This document shows, in pieces, positions 21,539-31,170 of a stretch of DNA of 64,000 bases. The DNA lies in the NCBI RefSeq assembly GCF_900176605.1, contig NZ_FXLP01000004.1, positions 62,001 through 126,000 on the forward strand. Reading direction: 5' to 3'. The position numbers were made by a program, and so were the translations under genes. The notes under the pieces are model-generated. The model was not told the DNA's origin and made no database searches. It was given only the letters and a program-made list of their open reading frames with translations. Each line of letters opens with the position of its first letter. Position 1 is the stretch's first letter. Origin of the DNA: Peptoniphilus vaginalis (lineage in GTDB: Bacteria > Bacillota > Clostridia > Tissierellales > Peptoniphilaceae).

Positions 21539-24070
21539 TTATTCGATTATCTCTTTCCATTCTTCCATATTATTAGATAATCTTAGATATTTATGAGTAT
21601 GATAAGCTTCAACAAGTTCATAGTAACCCCAGTGTCCCTTGTAAGACATATCCTTATAATTGTGAATTGAATTTTGATTTGCATCGATGAAATTCTTGTC
21701 AGGGAATCTGTCATACAATTTATTTAACATTGTGGCAACTTCTGCTCTTGTAATAGTGTTATCTGGTTTGAAAGTTCCATCAGGGTAACCCTTAATTCTT
21801 TCATTGCCATAAGCTTGGTTAATGGCAGCTTCAAACTTGTGACCTTTAACATCATCAAATGGAGCTACTGCACTGTTTTTCTTGTCAATATGACTGATTA
21901 ATTCGGCAAGTTCAGCTCTAGTAATCTTGTCATTAGGTCTGATGTTTTCGCCTTCTTTTTCTAACAAATAACCAGCCTTAAATGCCGCATTAATAGCACC
22001 ATTGTACCAAAGATTTTCTTTAGTATCTTTATAAATCTTAGCAGACTTATCGCTTAAGTCTAATTTTTGAAGTCTTGCGACTACTGCAATAGCTTCAGCT
22101 CTTGTCATATCACCATTAGGTCTAATTGTGTCATCAGGATATCCAAAGATGTACTTGTCATGAATATTTTCTTTTTTATCAACTCGAACAAATACAGGAT
22201 AAGTTTCTATATATTCATGAACCTTTGGTTCTGTAGGTTCAGGAATAGGAGCTGACTTTTTAGAACACAAAACTGTGAAAGTTATATCATCTGGATCCCC
22301 ACCTTTTTGTGTATAAAGGTAATCTGTTCCTCCTTTTTCTTGAATTCCTTTCCAATTTACAAAAAGAGAATATATATTTGTGTCATATTTTCTTCTTAGG
22401 ACGTCATCTTTTAAAAGATTTGGTATAACTTGGTTAAATATTTCAGGATGCTTATCTAACATATAATCAATTGCATCTTTTATTTTTTGATTATCTTTGT
22501 TAAAGTGAAGAGTGCTTGTCCAAGTTTCATCTTGAACTACAACATCATTACCAAATTCTTTACGCAGTTCATCCTTATATTCATTCGCTACCCAATCGTC
22601 CACATCAGTAATAAATGTAAATAGTACTTTTCCCCCTAATTTACCCTTTATCGTATACTTTTCATTTTCTTTTGCTTCATCTGAAAATTTTAATCCTGGA
22701 ATGTCTAAATAAAATGTAGAATCCACAGACCCAATAGTATTACTTAAATCATATAAAGATGGCATTTTTTTCTTTGCTCCTTCAGTTAAAGGCATCTCAA
22801 TTTTTAAAATTGTTTCCTTACTATCAGGATCTGTACTTCTTTCAACTTTTGAAATGTAAAAAACATCTTTGGAACCTTTTAATTTTAATGATTTTTCATC
22901 TATATTTTTAGGAACTATTATTTCTTTAGGAAATCTCAAAGTAGTTGAGAAAACACTACCTAGATTGAGTGCTGGCCAAAACCTAAAAATTTGCATTTTG
23001 CTAAATTCTACGCCACCATTTGGCATTCCTATAAAAGCAAAGGGGTCTGTTACTGCTTTCTTAATACTTGATACATCTAGTTTTGTAGTTAAATTAAATT
23101 CTTCATCTTTGTTAATAGAGAAATACTTATTAGATCCGGTATCTTTCTCATTTGCCAAGATATCTCCATCTAATTTTTGATTTGCCGGAAAAACACTAAC
23201 TTCTTGTGGCCATTTAGATAAATCTATAGGAGATAAAACTCCCAAAAGTCCAAGGATTCCTTTGCCCTCCACTTGAATGGATTTAGATTTGTCAATTAAC
23301 CTTAAATTTCGTTCTACTTCTGGAACATAATCCATAACTGTATCGCCTTTTTTATAATGGATTGCCATTGGAATCTCTACATTTAAGACAGGTTTGTTCC
23401 AATTTGCAGTTTCTGAATTTAAAGCTATATCTGTTTTTAATGTTTTAAATTTTGCTCTAAATATAAGAGTATTACCATCAATAATTGCTTCTTGTGGATC
23501 ATATAATTGTGAAAGAAAACTATCTTCAGACCATTGAGCTTTTATTTCATCTTTGTTAAATTTCATATTTTTAGGTAACTTTACTTTAAGTTCGTAATAA
23601 GAATTTTCAAGATCCCAGTCAGTAGTATTCCATTTATTTGTAGCCTCAGCCAATTGTTCCTTTTTAAACTTATCCTTAGCTCCCCAATCATTTCCAAATT
23701 TCTCATCTAACTTTTTTTTGTCCTCTTCATTCCATTGATCATCTGGAACCCACATACCCATGGCTTTTCCCATAAATTCTTTGTAGGAATGTTCTAAAAT
23801 GCCACCAGGTCCGAACGTATCGCTCGTTATTTTAAGTACATTTTTGTCGTCTTTGTCTTCAGTTATCTTCAAAAAAGTGTTTACATCTAAATTGTCCTTA
23901 TCAATAGTAAATTCAACTTTGTTTTGTTTTTCAAATTTTGCACTTTCAATGTTACTAAGTTCTAGTTCAACCTTTCTTGCTTTCTCAGCAAAGACATTGA
24001 ATGGCATAATGCCTACTAACATTACTAGAGCTAAAAATAAGCTCAATGATTTTTTAATTATTTTTTTCAT
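21539..24070 (-). CDS. Large S-layer-homology surface protein, phase-variation candidate
   Basis: 843 residues. A signal peptide (KKSLSLFLALVMLVGIMPFNVFA) is followed by about 600 residues of beta-rich unknown sequence. Three SLH repeats then lie at about residues 640-820, each with the TRAE core (GDMTRAEAIAVVARL, DKITRAELAELI, NTITRAEVATML). SLH domains bind secondary cell-wall polymer, so the N-terminal part should be displayed. The gene is preceded by GGAGG, a strong hairpin terminator (24090-24146), a 16-unit TCTG tract and a promoter. The arrangement suggests on/off control. The function of the exposed part is unknown. Confidence 0.9.
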   Translation of the reverse strand: MKKIIKKSLSLFLALVMLVGIMPFNVFAEKARKVELELSNIESAKFEKQNKVEFTIDKDNLDVNTFLKITEDKDDKNVLKITSDTFGPGGILEHSYKEFMGKAMGMWVPDDQWNEEDKKKLDEKFGNDWGAKDKFKKEQLAEATNKWNTTDWDLENSYYELKVKLPKNMKFNKDEIKAQWSEDSFLSQLYDPQEAIIDGNTLIFRAKFKTLKTDIALNSETANWNKPVLNVEIPMAIHYKKGDTVMDYVPEVERNLRLIDKSKSIQVEGKGILGLLGVLSPIDLSKWPQEVSVFPANQKLDGDILANEKDTGSNKYFSINKDEEFNLTTKLDVSSIKKAVTDPFAFIGMPNGGVEFSKMQIFRFWPALNLGSVFSTTLRFPKEIIVPKNIDEKSLKLKGSKDVFYISKVERSTDPDSKETILKIEMPLTEGAKKKMPSLYDLSNTIGSVDSTFYLDIPGLKFSDEAKENEKYTIKGKLGGKVLFTFITDVDDWVANEYKDELRKEFGNDVVVQDETWTSTLHFNKDNQKIKDAIDYMLDKHPEIFNQVIPNLLKDDVLRRKYDTNIYSLFVNWKGIQEKGGTDYLYTQKGGDPDDITFTVLCSKKSAPIPEPTEPKVHEYIETYPVFVRVDKKENIHDKYIFGYPDDTIRPNGDMTRAEAIAVVARLQKLDLSDKSAKIYKDTKENLWYNGAINAAFKAGYLLEKEGENIRPNDKITRAELAELISHIDKKNSAVAPFDDVKGHKFEAAINQAYGNERIKGYPDGTFKPDNTITRAEVATMLNKLYDRFPDKNFIDANQNSIHNYKDMSYKGHWGYYELVEAYHTHKYLRLSNNMEEWKEIIE

Positions 24071-24094
24071 TTGTAACCTCCTTTTATTAAAAAA

Positions 24095-24295
<201 letters not shown>

Positions 24296-24329
24296 ATCTT
24301 GTCAAGTCCTTTTTTGGTCTTATATCATG

Positions 24330-24358
24330 AATATATCACTTTTACATTTTATTTTCAA
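24330..24358 (-). promoter_or_regulatory. Promoter for the SLH leader
   Basis: On the minus strand TTGAAA and TATATT are 17 bases apart, upstream of the repeat tract. Confidence 0.6.
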
Positions 24359-24392
24359 CATTGAAAAATATTTTAAAGAATAAATATATGTA

Positions 24393-24413
24393 AAAACTTG
24401 CCACTTAGGCAAG
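24393..24413 (-). terminator. Terminator of the ZIP transporter gene
   Basis: ACTTGCC / GGCAAGT followed by TTTTT on the minus strand, a few bases behind the stop. Confidence 0.75.
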
Positions 24414-24416
24414 TCA

Positions 24417-25172
24417 TCACACTAGGCTATCTAAAAACATCATTAATATAAATCCAAAAACTACCCCATAAGTTGATTCTCTCTCGTAGCCATTGGAGTG
24501 GGTCTCTGGTATAATTTCATCACTTATTACAAAGAGCATGGCTCCTCCTGCAAGGGCAAGGATGAAGCCAAGAGTTGCAGAGAAGATGGAAACAAGTCCA
24601 ACTCCTAAGAAGGCTCCAATGGGTTCAACAAGTCCTGTTAAAGTTGCAATAGCAAAGGCCTTCTTACGAGTGTAGCCTTCACGAACAAGGGCAAGGGCAA
24701 CGGCAAGTCCCTCTGGCATATTTTGTAGGGAGATACCAAGAGCAACTGAAAGACCATTTGCAATATTTTCTCCGCCAAAGCTTACACCAGTTGCAAGTCC
24801 TTCTGGAAAGTTGTGGATAGCGATGGCAATTACAAAGAGCCACATCTTGGATAAGTTCTTTACCTCTGCTCCCTCATGCCTATTGTCTATTAAGTGCTCG
24901 TGGGGTGCAAACTTGTCGATTAGATCAAGAAGAAGAGCCCCGAAAAAAATTCCAAGTCCCGTTGACACAACTCCCATAGTCCCATTAGCTATTTCAAGAC
25001 TTGGTATGACAAGGGAGAAGCAAGTTGCTGCGAGCATAACTCCTGCTGCAGCTGCAAGGAGAATGTCTAGCACCTTCTGGCTCACGCCCTTTGCAAAAAA
25101 TATGGGGATTGCACCAACCCCTGTCATAAGTCCAGGCACCACACAGCTTAGTATAAGAAAAGTTAAATTCAT
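24417..25172 (-). CDS. ZIP-family metal transporter
   Basis: 251 residues with about eight membrane segments. The ZIP signature is present in the fourth and fifth helices (AIHNFPEGLATGVSFG and SLQNMPEGLAVALAL), whose His, Asn, Pro, Glu residues bind metal. The family imports Zn2+ or related divalent ions; the DLIDKFAPHEHL loop is His-containing as usual. It stands alone with its own terminator. The exact metal cannot be told. Confidence 0.92.
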   Translation of the reverse strand: MNLTFLILSCVVPGLMTGVGAIPIFFAKGVSQKVLDILLAAAAGVMLAATCFSLVIPSLEIANGTMGVVSTGLGIFFGALLLDLIDKFAPHEHLIDNRHEGAEVKNLSKMWLFVIAIAIHNFPEGLATGVSFGGENIANGLSVALGISLQNMPEGLAVALALVREGYTRKKAFAIATLTGLVEPIGAFLGVGLVSIFSATLGFILALAGGAMLFVISDEIIPETHSNGYERESTYGVVFGFILMMFLDSLV

Positions 25173-25236
25173 TTAATCACCTTAATTTAAAGTTTTACAT
25201 ATTAATTATACCACATTAATAAATTTAATTTTTTGT

Positions 25237-25266
25237 AAAAAAATAAAAGCACGAAGGTCGTGCTTT
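25237..25266 (-). terminator. Terminator of the 25420-29497 gene group
   Basis: AAAGCACGA / TCGTGCTTT, followed on the minus strand by ATTTTTTT. The 18-bp repeat array lies between this hairpin and the last gene. Confidence 0.75.
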
Positions 25267-25287
25267 ATTATAATTTTTTAAACTCTT

Positions 25288-25431
25288 ATAAGGTTAAAAA
25301 TTTTTATGAAGTTAAAAATATTTGCAAAGTTAAAAATATTTGCAAAGTTATAAATTTTTATGAAGTTATAAATTCTTGTAAGGTTATAAATTTTTATAAA
25401 GTCATAGACTTTTATAAGTTTATAAACTATT
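25288..25431. repeat. Degenerate 18-bp tandem array (8 units)
   Basis: Eight units of 18 bases can be laid out, for example AAGTTAAAAATATTTGCA twice in a row and AAGTTATAAATTTTTATG. The last units run into the 3' end of the small gene at 25420. The same 18-base (2 x 9) period is seen at 48564-48725. Confidence 0.85.
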
Positions 25432-25635
25432 AACTGCTCTTCTTATTCCACCAACTAGCTCGTCAAAGAATTTTGAAACCTTGTCAAAGAGATCTCCTAG
25501 GTTAAAGTTTCTAATTCCACTGACAATAAAGTGTTTATCAATTCTTTGATTTCCAATAAAGATGGAAATGTTAAAAAGTTTCATTAGGATAAGAATTCCT
25601 GCAATTATTCCCAAAATTTTTAAAGCTTTTTTCAT
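25420..25635 (-). CDS. Small membrane-anchored protein of unknown function
   Basis: 71 residues with one N-terminal membrane segment (ILGIIAGILILMKLFNISIFIG) and a soluble tail. The start MKKALK lies directly behind the M48-type gene (8 bases), so it is in the same transcript. No family is recognised. Its 3' end overlaps the 18-bp repeat array. Confidence 0.6.
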   Translation of the reverse strand: MKKALKILGIIAGILILMKLFNISIFIGNQRIDKHFIVSGIRNFNLGDLFDKVSKFFDELVGGIRRAVNSL

Positions 25636-25643
25636 TTTATCAC

Positions 25644-26183
25644 CTAGGTCTTTAATTCTCTTTCAATTTCTTCATAGTTTTCCATATACTTCTTGCACTC
25701 ATTTATAAAATTCTTGTCGTGGTGAAAGAATTTTAAATGAACTAACTCGTGAAGGACAACTGCCTCGATTTGCTCCAGGGGTCTTGCTGCTAGGTAGAGA
25801 TTTATTTTTATATCTCCCCGCTGTGGATAGCAGGTCCCCCACCTCATCTTCATCTTCCTTATCTCATAGGACTTGGCTGAGAGTCCCGTCAAGGCTTCGT
25901 ATCTTGGGAAAATTTCATCCAAGACCTTCTGCAGTTCTCGTCTGTAAATTTTTTCAAGTTCTTCTTCTGAGGTGAAGTTTACCTTCTGACCAAACAAGTG
26001 GTTCTTGTAGCGTCCCCTTCTCTTGTCTTCTCTCTTTAATCTCTCAATGACTTCATCATTGTTTTCGATGAAGTCCTTTATGGCTCTGTCACTCATAGAC
26101 CTTGGGGCAGAAATTTTTATTATCCCGTCTTCTACCCTCAGCCTAAGGGACCTTATCTTCTTTCTATTTATTTCTATATCCAT
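25644..26183 (-). CDS. YgjP-type (DUF45) M48-like metallopeptidase domain protein
   Basis: 179 residues. The zinc-binding helix is VLHELVHLKFFHHD with the HExxH-like HELVH and a third His further on. The preceding KMRWGTCYPQRGDIKINLYLAARP segment is the typical YgjP/SprT-like MRWGSC motif region. It is a cytoplasmic protein of unknown substrate. It sits 6 bases behind cls on the same strand. Confidence 0.88.
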   Translation of the reverse strand: MDIEINRKKIRSLRLRVEDGIIKISAPRSMSDRAIKDFIENNDEVIERLKREDKRRGRYKNHLFGQKVNFTSEEELEKIYRRELQKVLDEIFPRYEALTGLSAKSYEIRKMKMRWGTCYPQRGDIKINLYLAARPLEQIEAVVLHELVHLKFFHHDKNFINECKKYMENYEEIERELKT

Positions 26184-26189
26184 TATATC

Positions 26190-27653
26190 CTATAATAGTG
26201 GAGATAAAAGTCTTGAAAAGGATTCACGAAGCTTAGTAAACTTTGACCTCATTTCATAAGCTTCCTTAGTTATCTCTGTGCACTCTTCAAGATCTCTCTT
26301 AAAGTCTTCCTTTAATTTTTTATTTAATTCTTCGTCATATAAGAAGGCATTGACTTCAAAGTTTAGTTCAAAGGACCTTATATCAAAGTTTGCTGTCCCA
26401 ACACTTGCTAGATAGTCATCAGAAATCATAATCTTTGTATGAAGAAAGCCTCCTTCATATTGGTAGACATGGGCTCCCCACTTTAAAAGTTCTCCCAAGA
26501 AGGAAAGTGATGCCCAGTGAACAAAGAGGTGGTCACGCTTGGCTGGGAACATTATGTTGACCTCAACTCCACTTAGGGCTGCAACCTTTATTGCCTTTAG
26601 GAGTCCATCATCGGGAACAAAGTAAGGAGTTTGAATGTAAATCTCCTTCCTTGCAGAAGTTATTAATTTCTCGTAACCATTTCTTATGGAGTCTGCCTTG
26701 GTATCTGGTCCACTTGTGACAATATTTATGTCTACTCCATCTTCTATCTCTGGAAAGATTTCTGTAGTGAAGCCCTTGGTATGGTCTTCTGATGCAAACT
26801 TGAAGTCCAAGAAAAATCTCCAGGCAAGTCCATTCACTGCTGGACCTTCTATCCTTAGGTGGGTGTCTCTCCAAAATCCCATAGGACCCTTGGATACATA
26901 TTCGTCGCCAACGTTGAAGCCACCAACGTAACCAATTCTCTTGTCGATTACAGCAATCTTCCTGTGGTTTCTGTAGTTGATGTGGGTGTTGATCTTGTCA
27001 ATAATACCTGGGAAGAAGATGGCAAACTTAACTCCAGCCTCTTCAAGGGACTTCCTGTCCCTTAGCTTCATCTTCCTAACACCCATACCGTCAACTAATA
27101 AGTACACGTCAAGGCCTCCCTTGGCCTTTGACTTTAGTATATTCATAAATTCAGTGGAGAGTCCATCTGATTTAAAAATATAATATTGAACGTAGATAGT
27201 GTGTTTAGCTTTTCTCAAGTCTTCAAAGAGGGCTGCAAACTTTTCTACTCCGTCGTTAAAAATCTTTACCTTGTTGTCAGTGTAGAGCATTTCGTTTTCT
27301 GCCTTGTTGAACATCTCAACCATATCAATATGGTTGGCAGTCCTAGCTTTTGAAAACCTAAATTTCTTCTTTTTTATATCTATTAATTGAGCCTTTGCTT
27401 CCTTGCTTAGGATCTCGTCCTTCTTATGTTTACCCTTAAATATCTTGGACTTTGAAATGTCCTGTCCTATAAAGAGGTAGAGGACAAAACCAAGAAGGGG
27501 CAGGAAGTTAATAGCCATTACCCACAAGAGGGTGGATACTGGCTTCTTGTTGTCAAATAAAATTATAAAGGTGGATACTAATAAGTTTACAATAAATAGT
27601 AGTGAATAAACTTGAGCAAAGTTTTTAAACATCCCAAAATATGCACTAAACAT
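26190..27653 (-). CDS. cls: Cardiolipin synthase
   Basis: 487 residues of the phospholipase D family. Two N-terminal membrane segments are followed by two HKD motifs (HRKIAVIDKRIGYVGG and HTKIMISDDYLASVGTAN). The enzyme joins two phosphatidylglycerol molecules to cardiolipin at the membrane. Length is standard for Firmicutes Cls. It lies 20 bases after typA on the same strand and before two small genes, probably in one operon. Confidence 0.94.
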   Translation of the reverse strand: MFSAYFGMFKNFAQVYSLLFIVNLLVSTFIILFDNKKPVSTLLWVMAINFLPLLGFVLYLFIGQDISKSKIFKGKHKKDEILSKEAKAQLIDIKKKKFRFSKARTANHIDMVEMFNKAENEMLYTDNKVKIFNDGVEKFAALFEDLRKAKHTIYVQYYIFKSDGLSTEFMNILKSKAKGGLDVYLLVDGMGVRKMKLRDRKSLEEAGVKFAIFFPGIIDKINTHINYRNHRKIAVIDKRIGYVGGFNVGDEYVSKGPMGFWRDTHLRIEGPAVNGLAWRFFLDFKFASEDHTKGFTTEIFPEIEDGVDINIVTSGPDTKADSIRNGYEKLITSARKEIYIQTPYFVPDDGLLKAIKVAALSGVEVNIMFPAKRDHLFVHWASLSFLGELLKWGAHVYQYEGGFLHTKIMISDDYLASVGTANFDIRSFELNFEVNAFLYDEELNKKLKEDFKRDLEECTEITKEAYEMRSKFTKLRESFSRLLSPLL

Positions 27654-27673
27654 CTTCCACTCCTGTCCAAAGA

Positions 27674-29497
27674 TTATTTATTTTTCTTTGATTTATATCT
27701 TGTTTGTGAATTTAAAATTTTCTTTCTAATTCTAAATTCATTAGGTGTAATTTCTATTAGCTCGTCATCTTCAATAAACTCTAACGCTTCTTCAAGACTC
27801 ATCTTCTTAACTGGAGAAAGTCTTAGGGCTTCATCAGAACCTGATGCTCTGACGTTAGTTTGTTTCTTTGACTTAGTAACAGAAACTTCAATTTCAATTC
27901 CCTTTGGTGATTCACCAACAACTTGACCTTCATAAACATCTTCCCCTGGTTCAACAAATAGGGTACCACGATCTTGGGCATTGTTAAGTCCATAGGCTGA
28001 AGCTGTTCCTGTATCAAAGGAAACAATAGAAGCATTTACCCTTCTTGGGATTTCTCCCTTAAATGGCACATAGGATTCAAAAATAGAATTTAGGATCCCA
28101 GAACCCTTAGTGTCTGTCATAAATTCAGTCCTGTAACCAATAAGTCCTCTTGATGGAATGATGAATTCAAGTCTTTGGTAGCCCCCATTAGGTTCAACAA
28201 TGTTAACAAGTTCGCCCTTTCTCCTGCCAAGTTTTTCTATAACAGATCCCGCGTAGACATTGTCAACATCAATAGTAACTCTTTCTGTTGGTTCTAACTT
28301 TTTGCCATTTTCGTCATATTTATAAAGAACTTGTGGCTTAGAAACTTGGAACTCATAACCTTCACGTCTCATATTTTCAATTAAAACTGAAAGGTGAAGT
28401 TCTCCCCTACCAGAAACCTTAAAGGAATCAGTGGATTCAGTGTCTTCAACCCTTAGTCCTACATCAGTTTGTAGTTCTCTGTGAAGTCTTGCCTTGATTT
28501 GTCTTGAAGTCAAGAACTTTCCAACTCTTCCTGCAAAAGGTGAATCATTTACAGAGAAGTTCATGGAAATAGTTGGCTCAGAAATTTTTACAAATTCAAG
28601 GGCTTCTGTGTCCTCTGTTGAAGTAATAGTATCCCCAATGTTGATGTCTTCAATACCTGTTACTGCAACAATAGAGCCTGAACGTGATGAATCAACTTCA
28701 ACCCTGTCTAGACCTTCAAATTCATAGATTTGTGCAATCTTAATATTTTCTTTAAAGTCTGGATCAAGTTTGTTAACCCTTACAAGCTTGTCGTTTTCGT
28801 TAATAATACCTTGCTCGATTTTTCCAATACCAATTCTTCCAATGTAGTCATTGTAGTCAATTGTTGAAATTAGAAGTTTGAAAGGTTCATCATCTCTTTG
28901 TTCTGGTCCTGGAATGTAATTAATAATAGTTTCAAAAAGTGGATCCATACTTTCCATTTTGTCATCTACATCAAGAGCAGAAATACCTTGCTTTGCTGAT
29001 GCAAATACAAAAGGACATTCAAGAACAGATTCGTCAGCACCTAGTTCAATAAAGAGGTCAAGAACTTCATCCACTACTTCAAGTGGTCTTGCTTCAGGTC
29101 TGTCTACCTTGTTGATGCAGACAATAACTGGAAGGCTAAGTTCAAAGGACTTCTTTAACACAAACTTAGTTTGTGGCATAGGACCTTCAAAGGCATCTAC
29201 TAAGAGGACAACACCATTTACCATTTTTAAAACACGTTCAACTTCGCCACCGAAGTCAGCGTGTCCTGGAGTGTCAATGATATTAATCTTAACTCCATTA
29301 TGGTTGACAGCAGTGTTCTTGGAAAGGATAGTGATACCTCTTTCCTTTTCAATGTCGTTGGAGTCCATTACCCTGTCCTTAACTTGTTGGTTTTCCCTAA
29401 AGATACCTGACTGTCTTAGAAGGGCATCAACTAGGGTAGTCTTACCGTGGTCAACGTGGGCAATAATAGCTATATTTCTTATATCTTGTCTTTTCAA
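27674..29497 (-). CDS. typA: Ribosome-associated GTPase TypA/BipA
   Basis: 607 residues, standard length. The G motifs are [11 protein letters not shown] at residues 13-23, DTPGHADFGGEVERVL and NKVDRPEA. EF-G-like domains III and V and the BipA-specific C-terminal domain (YGLNNAQDRGTLFVEPG region) follow. TypA works in ribosome assembly and stress adaptation. Its gene starts 66 bases behind the hisS terminator and leads into cls. Confidence 0.97.
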   Translation of the reverse strand: MKRQDIRNIAIIAHVDHGKTTLVDALLRQSGIFRENQQVKDRVMDSNDIEKERGITILSKNTAVNHNGVKINIIDTPGHADFGGEVERVLKMVNGVVLLVDAFEGPMPQTKFVLKKSFELSLPVIVCINKVDRPEARPLEVVDEVLDLFIELGADESVLECPFVFASAKQGISALDVDDKMESMDPLFETIINYIPGPEQRDDEPFKLLISTIDYNDYIGRIGIGKIEQGIINENDKLVRVNKLDPDFKENIKIAQIYEFEGLDRVEVDSSRSGSIVAVTGIEDINIGDTITSTEDTEALEFVKISEPTISMNFSVNDSPFAGRVGKFLTSRQIKARLHRELQTDVGLRVEDTESTDSFKVSGRGELHLSVLIENMRREGYEFQVSKPQVLYKYDENGKKLEPTERVTIDVDNVYAGSVIEKLGRRKGELVNIVEPNGGYQRLEFIIPSRGLIGYRTEFMTDTKGSGILNSIFESYVPFKGEIPRRVNASIVSFDTGTASAYGLNNAQDRGTLFVEPGEDVYEGQVVGESPKGIEIEVSVTKSKKQTNVRASGSDEALRLSPVKKMSLEEALEFIEDDELIEITPNEFRIRKKILNSQTRYKSKKNK

Positions 29498-29561
29498 AAA
29501 TTCTCATCTCATTTCTTCATGTTTCTATCCTATTTTAAGCTTAAATAAAAAAAAGTGCAAC

Positions 29562-29603
29562 AAAAAAGACCTATAAACTGTGAAATTATCGGTTTATAGG
29601 TCT
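29562..29603 (-). terminator. hisS terminator
   Basis: On the minus strand AGACCTATAAAC / GTTTATAGGTCT, a 12-bp perfect stem, is followed by TTTTTTG. Confidence 0.9.
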
Positions 29604-29618
29604 AATTTTAATCCGAGC

Positions 29619-30926
29619 TTACTTCTTAAATCGATCAACTAACTCATCAAAAGTTACTTCTTCCTGATCCCCTGTCTTCATATCCTTCAAACTATACTTT
29701 CTAGTTTTTATCTCTTCTTCACCAAGAACTATTACATAGTCCACCTTTGTTTGGTCTGCGTACTTAAATTTTTTCTTTAGCTTTGCAAATTCTGTGTAGA
29801 CAGAAACCCTCACTCCCTTTTCTCTCAATTCACTTAGGAGTTTAATTCCATCGTGGATGTAATCATCCATTGGAATAATTAAAAGATCAACTAGGGATTT
29901 TTCTTCACTAGAAATTATTTTTGCTTCATTTAATTGGTAGAAAAGTCTTGATAGTCCAATGGAAATTCCCACACCTGGTAGGGTCTTGTCTGTATAATAG
30001 CTTGCAAGGTCTTCGTATCTTCCGCCAGAGCAAACTGATCCAATCTTTGGATAATTATCAAGAGTAGTTTCATAAACTGTGCCTGTGTAGTAGTCAAGTC
30101 CCCTTGCAATCTTTAGGTCAATGTCAAAGCAGTCTTCTTCTATGCCAAAGTCCCTCATATAAGCAATAACTTGTGTAAGCTCGTCAAGTCCTTCTTGGAA
30201 GATCTCATCTTCTATTTTTAATTCTCTTAATTGTTCAAGAATTTCATCTACAGTTCCCTTAATTTTTATAAATTCTAGGATTTTTTCTCCAGAATTTCTT
30301 CCTATTCCATTTTCTCCTAATTCTTTAAGGACACTTTCTTCTCCAATCTTGTCTAACTTGTCAACTGTCCTAAGTACATTCATGGAGTCTTCGATGCCTA
30401 ATGAGGCAAAGAAGCCCTTTAAAATTTTTCTATTGTTAAGGTGGATTGTGAAATCTGTAAAGCCTAGGTCCTTAAAAGTGTGGAAGATAACAACAGGGAA
30501 TTCTGCATCATTTACAAGAGAAAGTTCTCCCATACCAATTGTGTCAATATCACATTGGTAAAACTCTCTAAAACGTCCCTTTTGAGCCTTCTCTCCCCTG
30601 TAGACCTTTCCTATCTGATACCTTTTAAAAGGAAATGATAGGTCGTTCATATGCTCAACAGTGTATCTTGCTAGGGGAACTGTTAAGTCAAACCTAAGAC
30701 TCATATCAGTGTCGCCCTTTGAGAACCTATAAATTTGTTTTTCAGTATCTCCACCGCCCTTTGCTAGTAGGACTTCAGATTTTTCTATAACTGGAGTATC
30801 TATGGGCAAAAATCCGTGCTTTTCAAAATTTTTTCTTATAATGTCTTTCATCTCATTAAAGAGAATTTGATCCTTTGGTAGTAGTTCCATAAAACCTGGG
30901 AGGGTTGATGGTTTTACAATTGTCAT
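29619..30926 (-). CDS. hisS: Histidyl-tRNA synthetase
   Basis: 435 residues, class II aaRS that charges tRNA-His. Seen are the motif 2 region (RYQIGKVYRGEKAQKGRFREFYQCDID), the histidine-specific ARGLDYYTGTVYE and GGRYEDL, and a C-terminal anticodon-binding domain (LLIIPMDDY onward). A usual partner (aspS) is not next to it here. Upstream I see no T-box. Confidence 0.96.
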   Translation of the reverse strand: MTIVKPSTLPGFMELLPKDQILFNEMKDIIRKNFEKHGFLPIDTPVIEKSEVLLAKGGGDTEKQIYRFSKGDTDMSLRFDLTVPLARYTVEHMNDLSFPFKRYQIGKVYRGEKAQKGRFREFYQCDIDTIGMGELSLVNDAEFPVVIFHTFKDLGFTDFTIHLNNRKILKGFFASLGIEDSMNVLRTVDKLDKIGEESVLKELGENGIGRNSGEKILEFIKIKGTVDEILEQLRELKIEDEIFQEGLDELTQVIAYMRDFGIEEDCFDIDLKIARGLDYYTGTVYETTLDNYPKIGSVCSGGRYEDLASYYTDKTLPGVGISIGLSRLFYQLNEAKIISSEEKSLVDLLIIPMDDYIHDGIKLLSELREKGVRVSVYTEFAKLKKKFKYADQTKVDYVIVLGEEEIKTRKYSLKDMKTGDQEEVTFDELVDRFKK

Positions 30927-31096
30927 AATATCACTCCTGTTTATGCATTTTCATTTACCTTCATATTAATAAGTATAATTTTATCACATTTACTTAGCTT
31001 TTTGTACTTTTGCTTGCTATTATGTGAAAGTTTTGAAAATTTATAAACAATTTAATAGGATTTCCTTAAAATATTTATAAAAAGTGGGTAATGTCT

Positions 31097-31125
31097 TTGA
31101 CTTGCCAGATTTTATCCAGTATAAT
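31097..31125 (+). promoter_or_regulatory. gltS promoter
   Basis: TTGACT, 17 bases, TATAAT. Transcription would start after 31125, which excludes the upstream in-frame codons at 31084 as the true start. Confidence 0.8.
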
Positions 31126-31170
31126 CGAATGGTTAACGCTTTTAACAATATATTTTTAGGAGGAAAAAAT

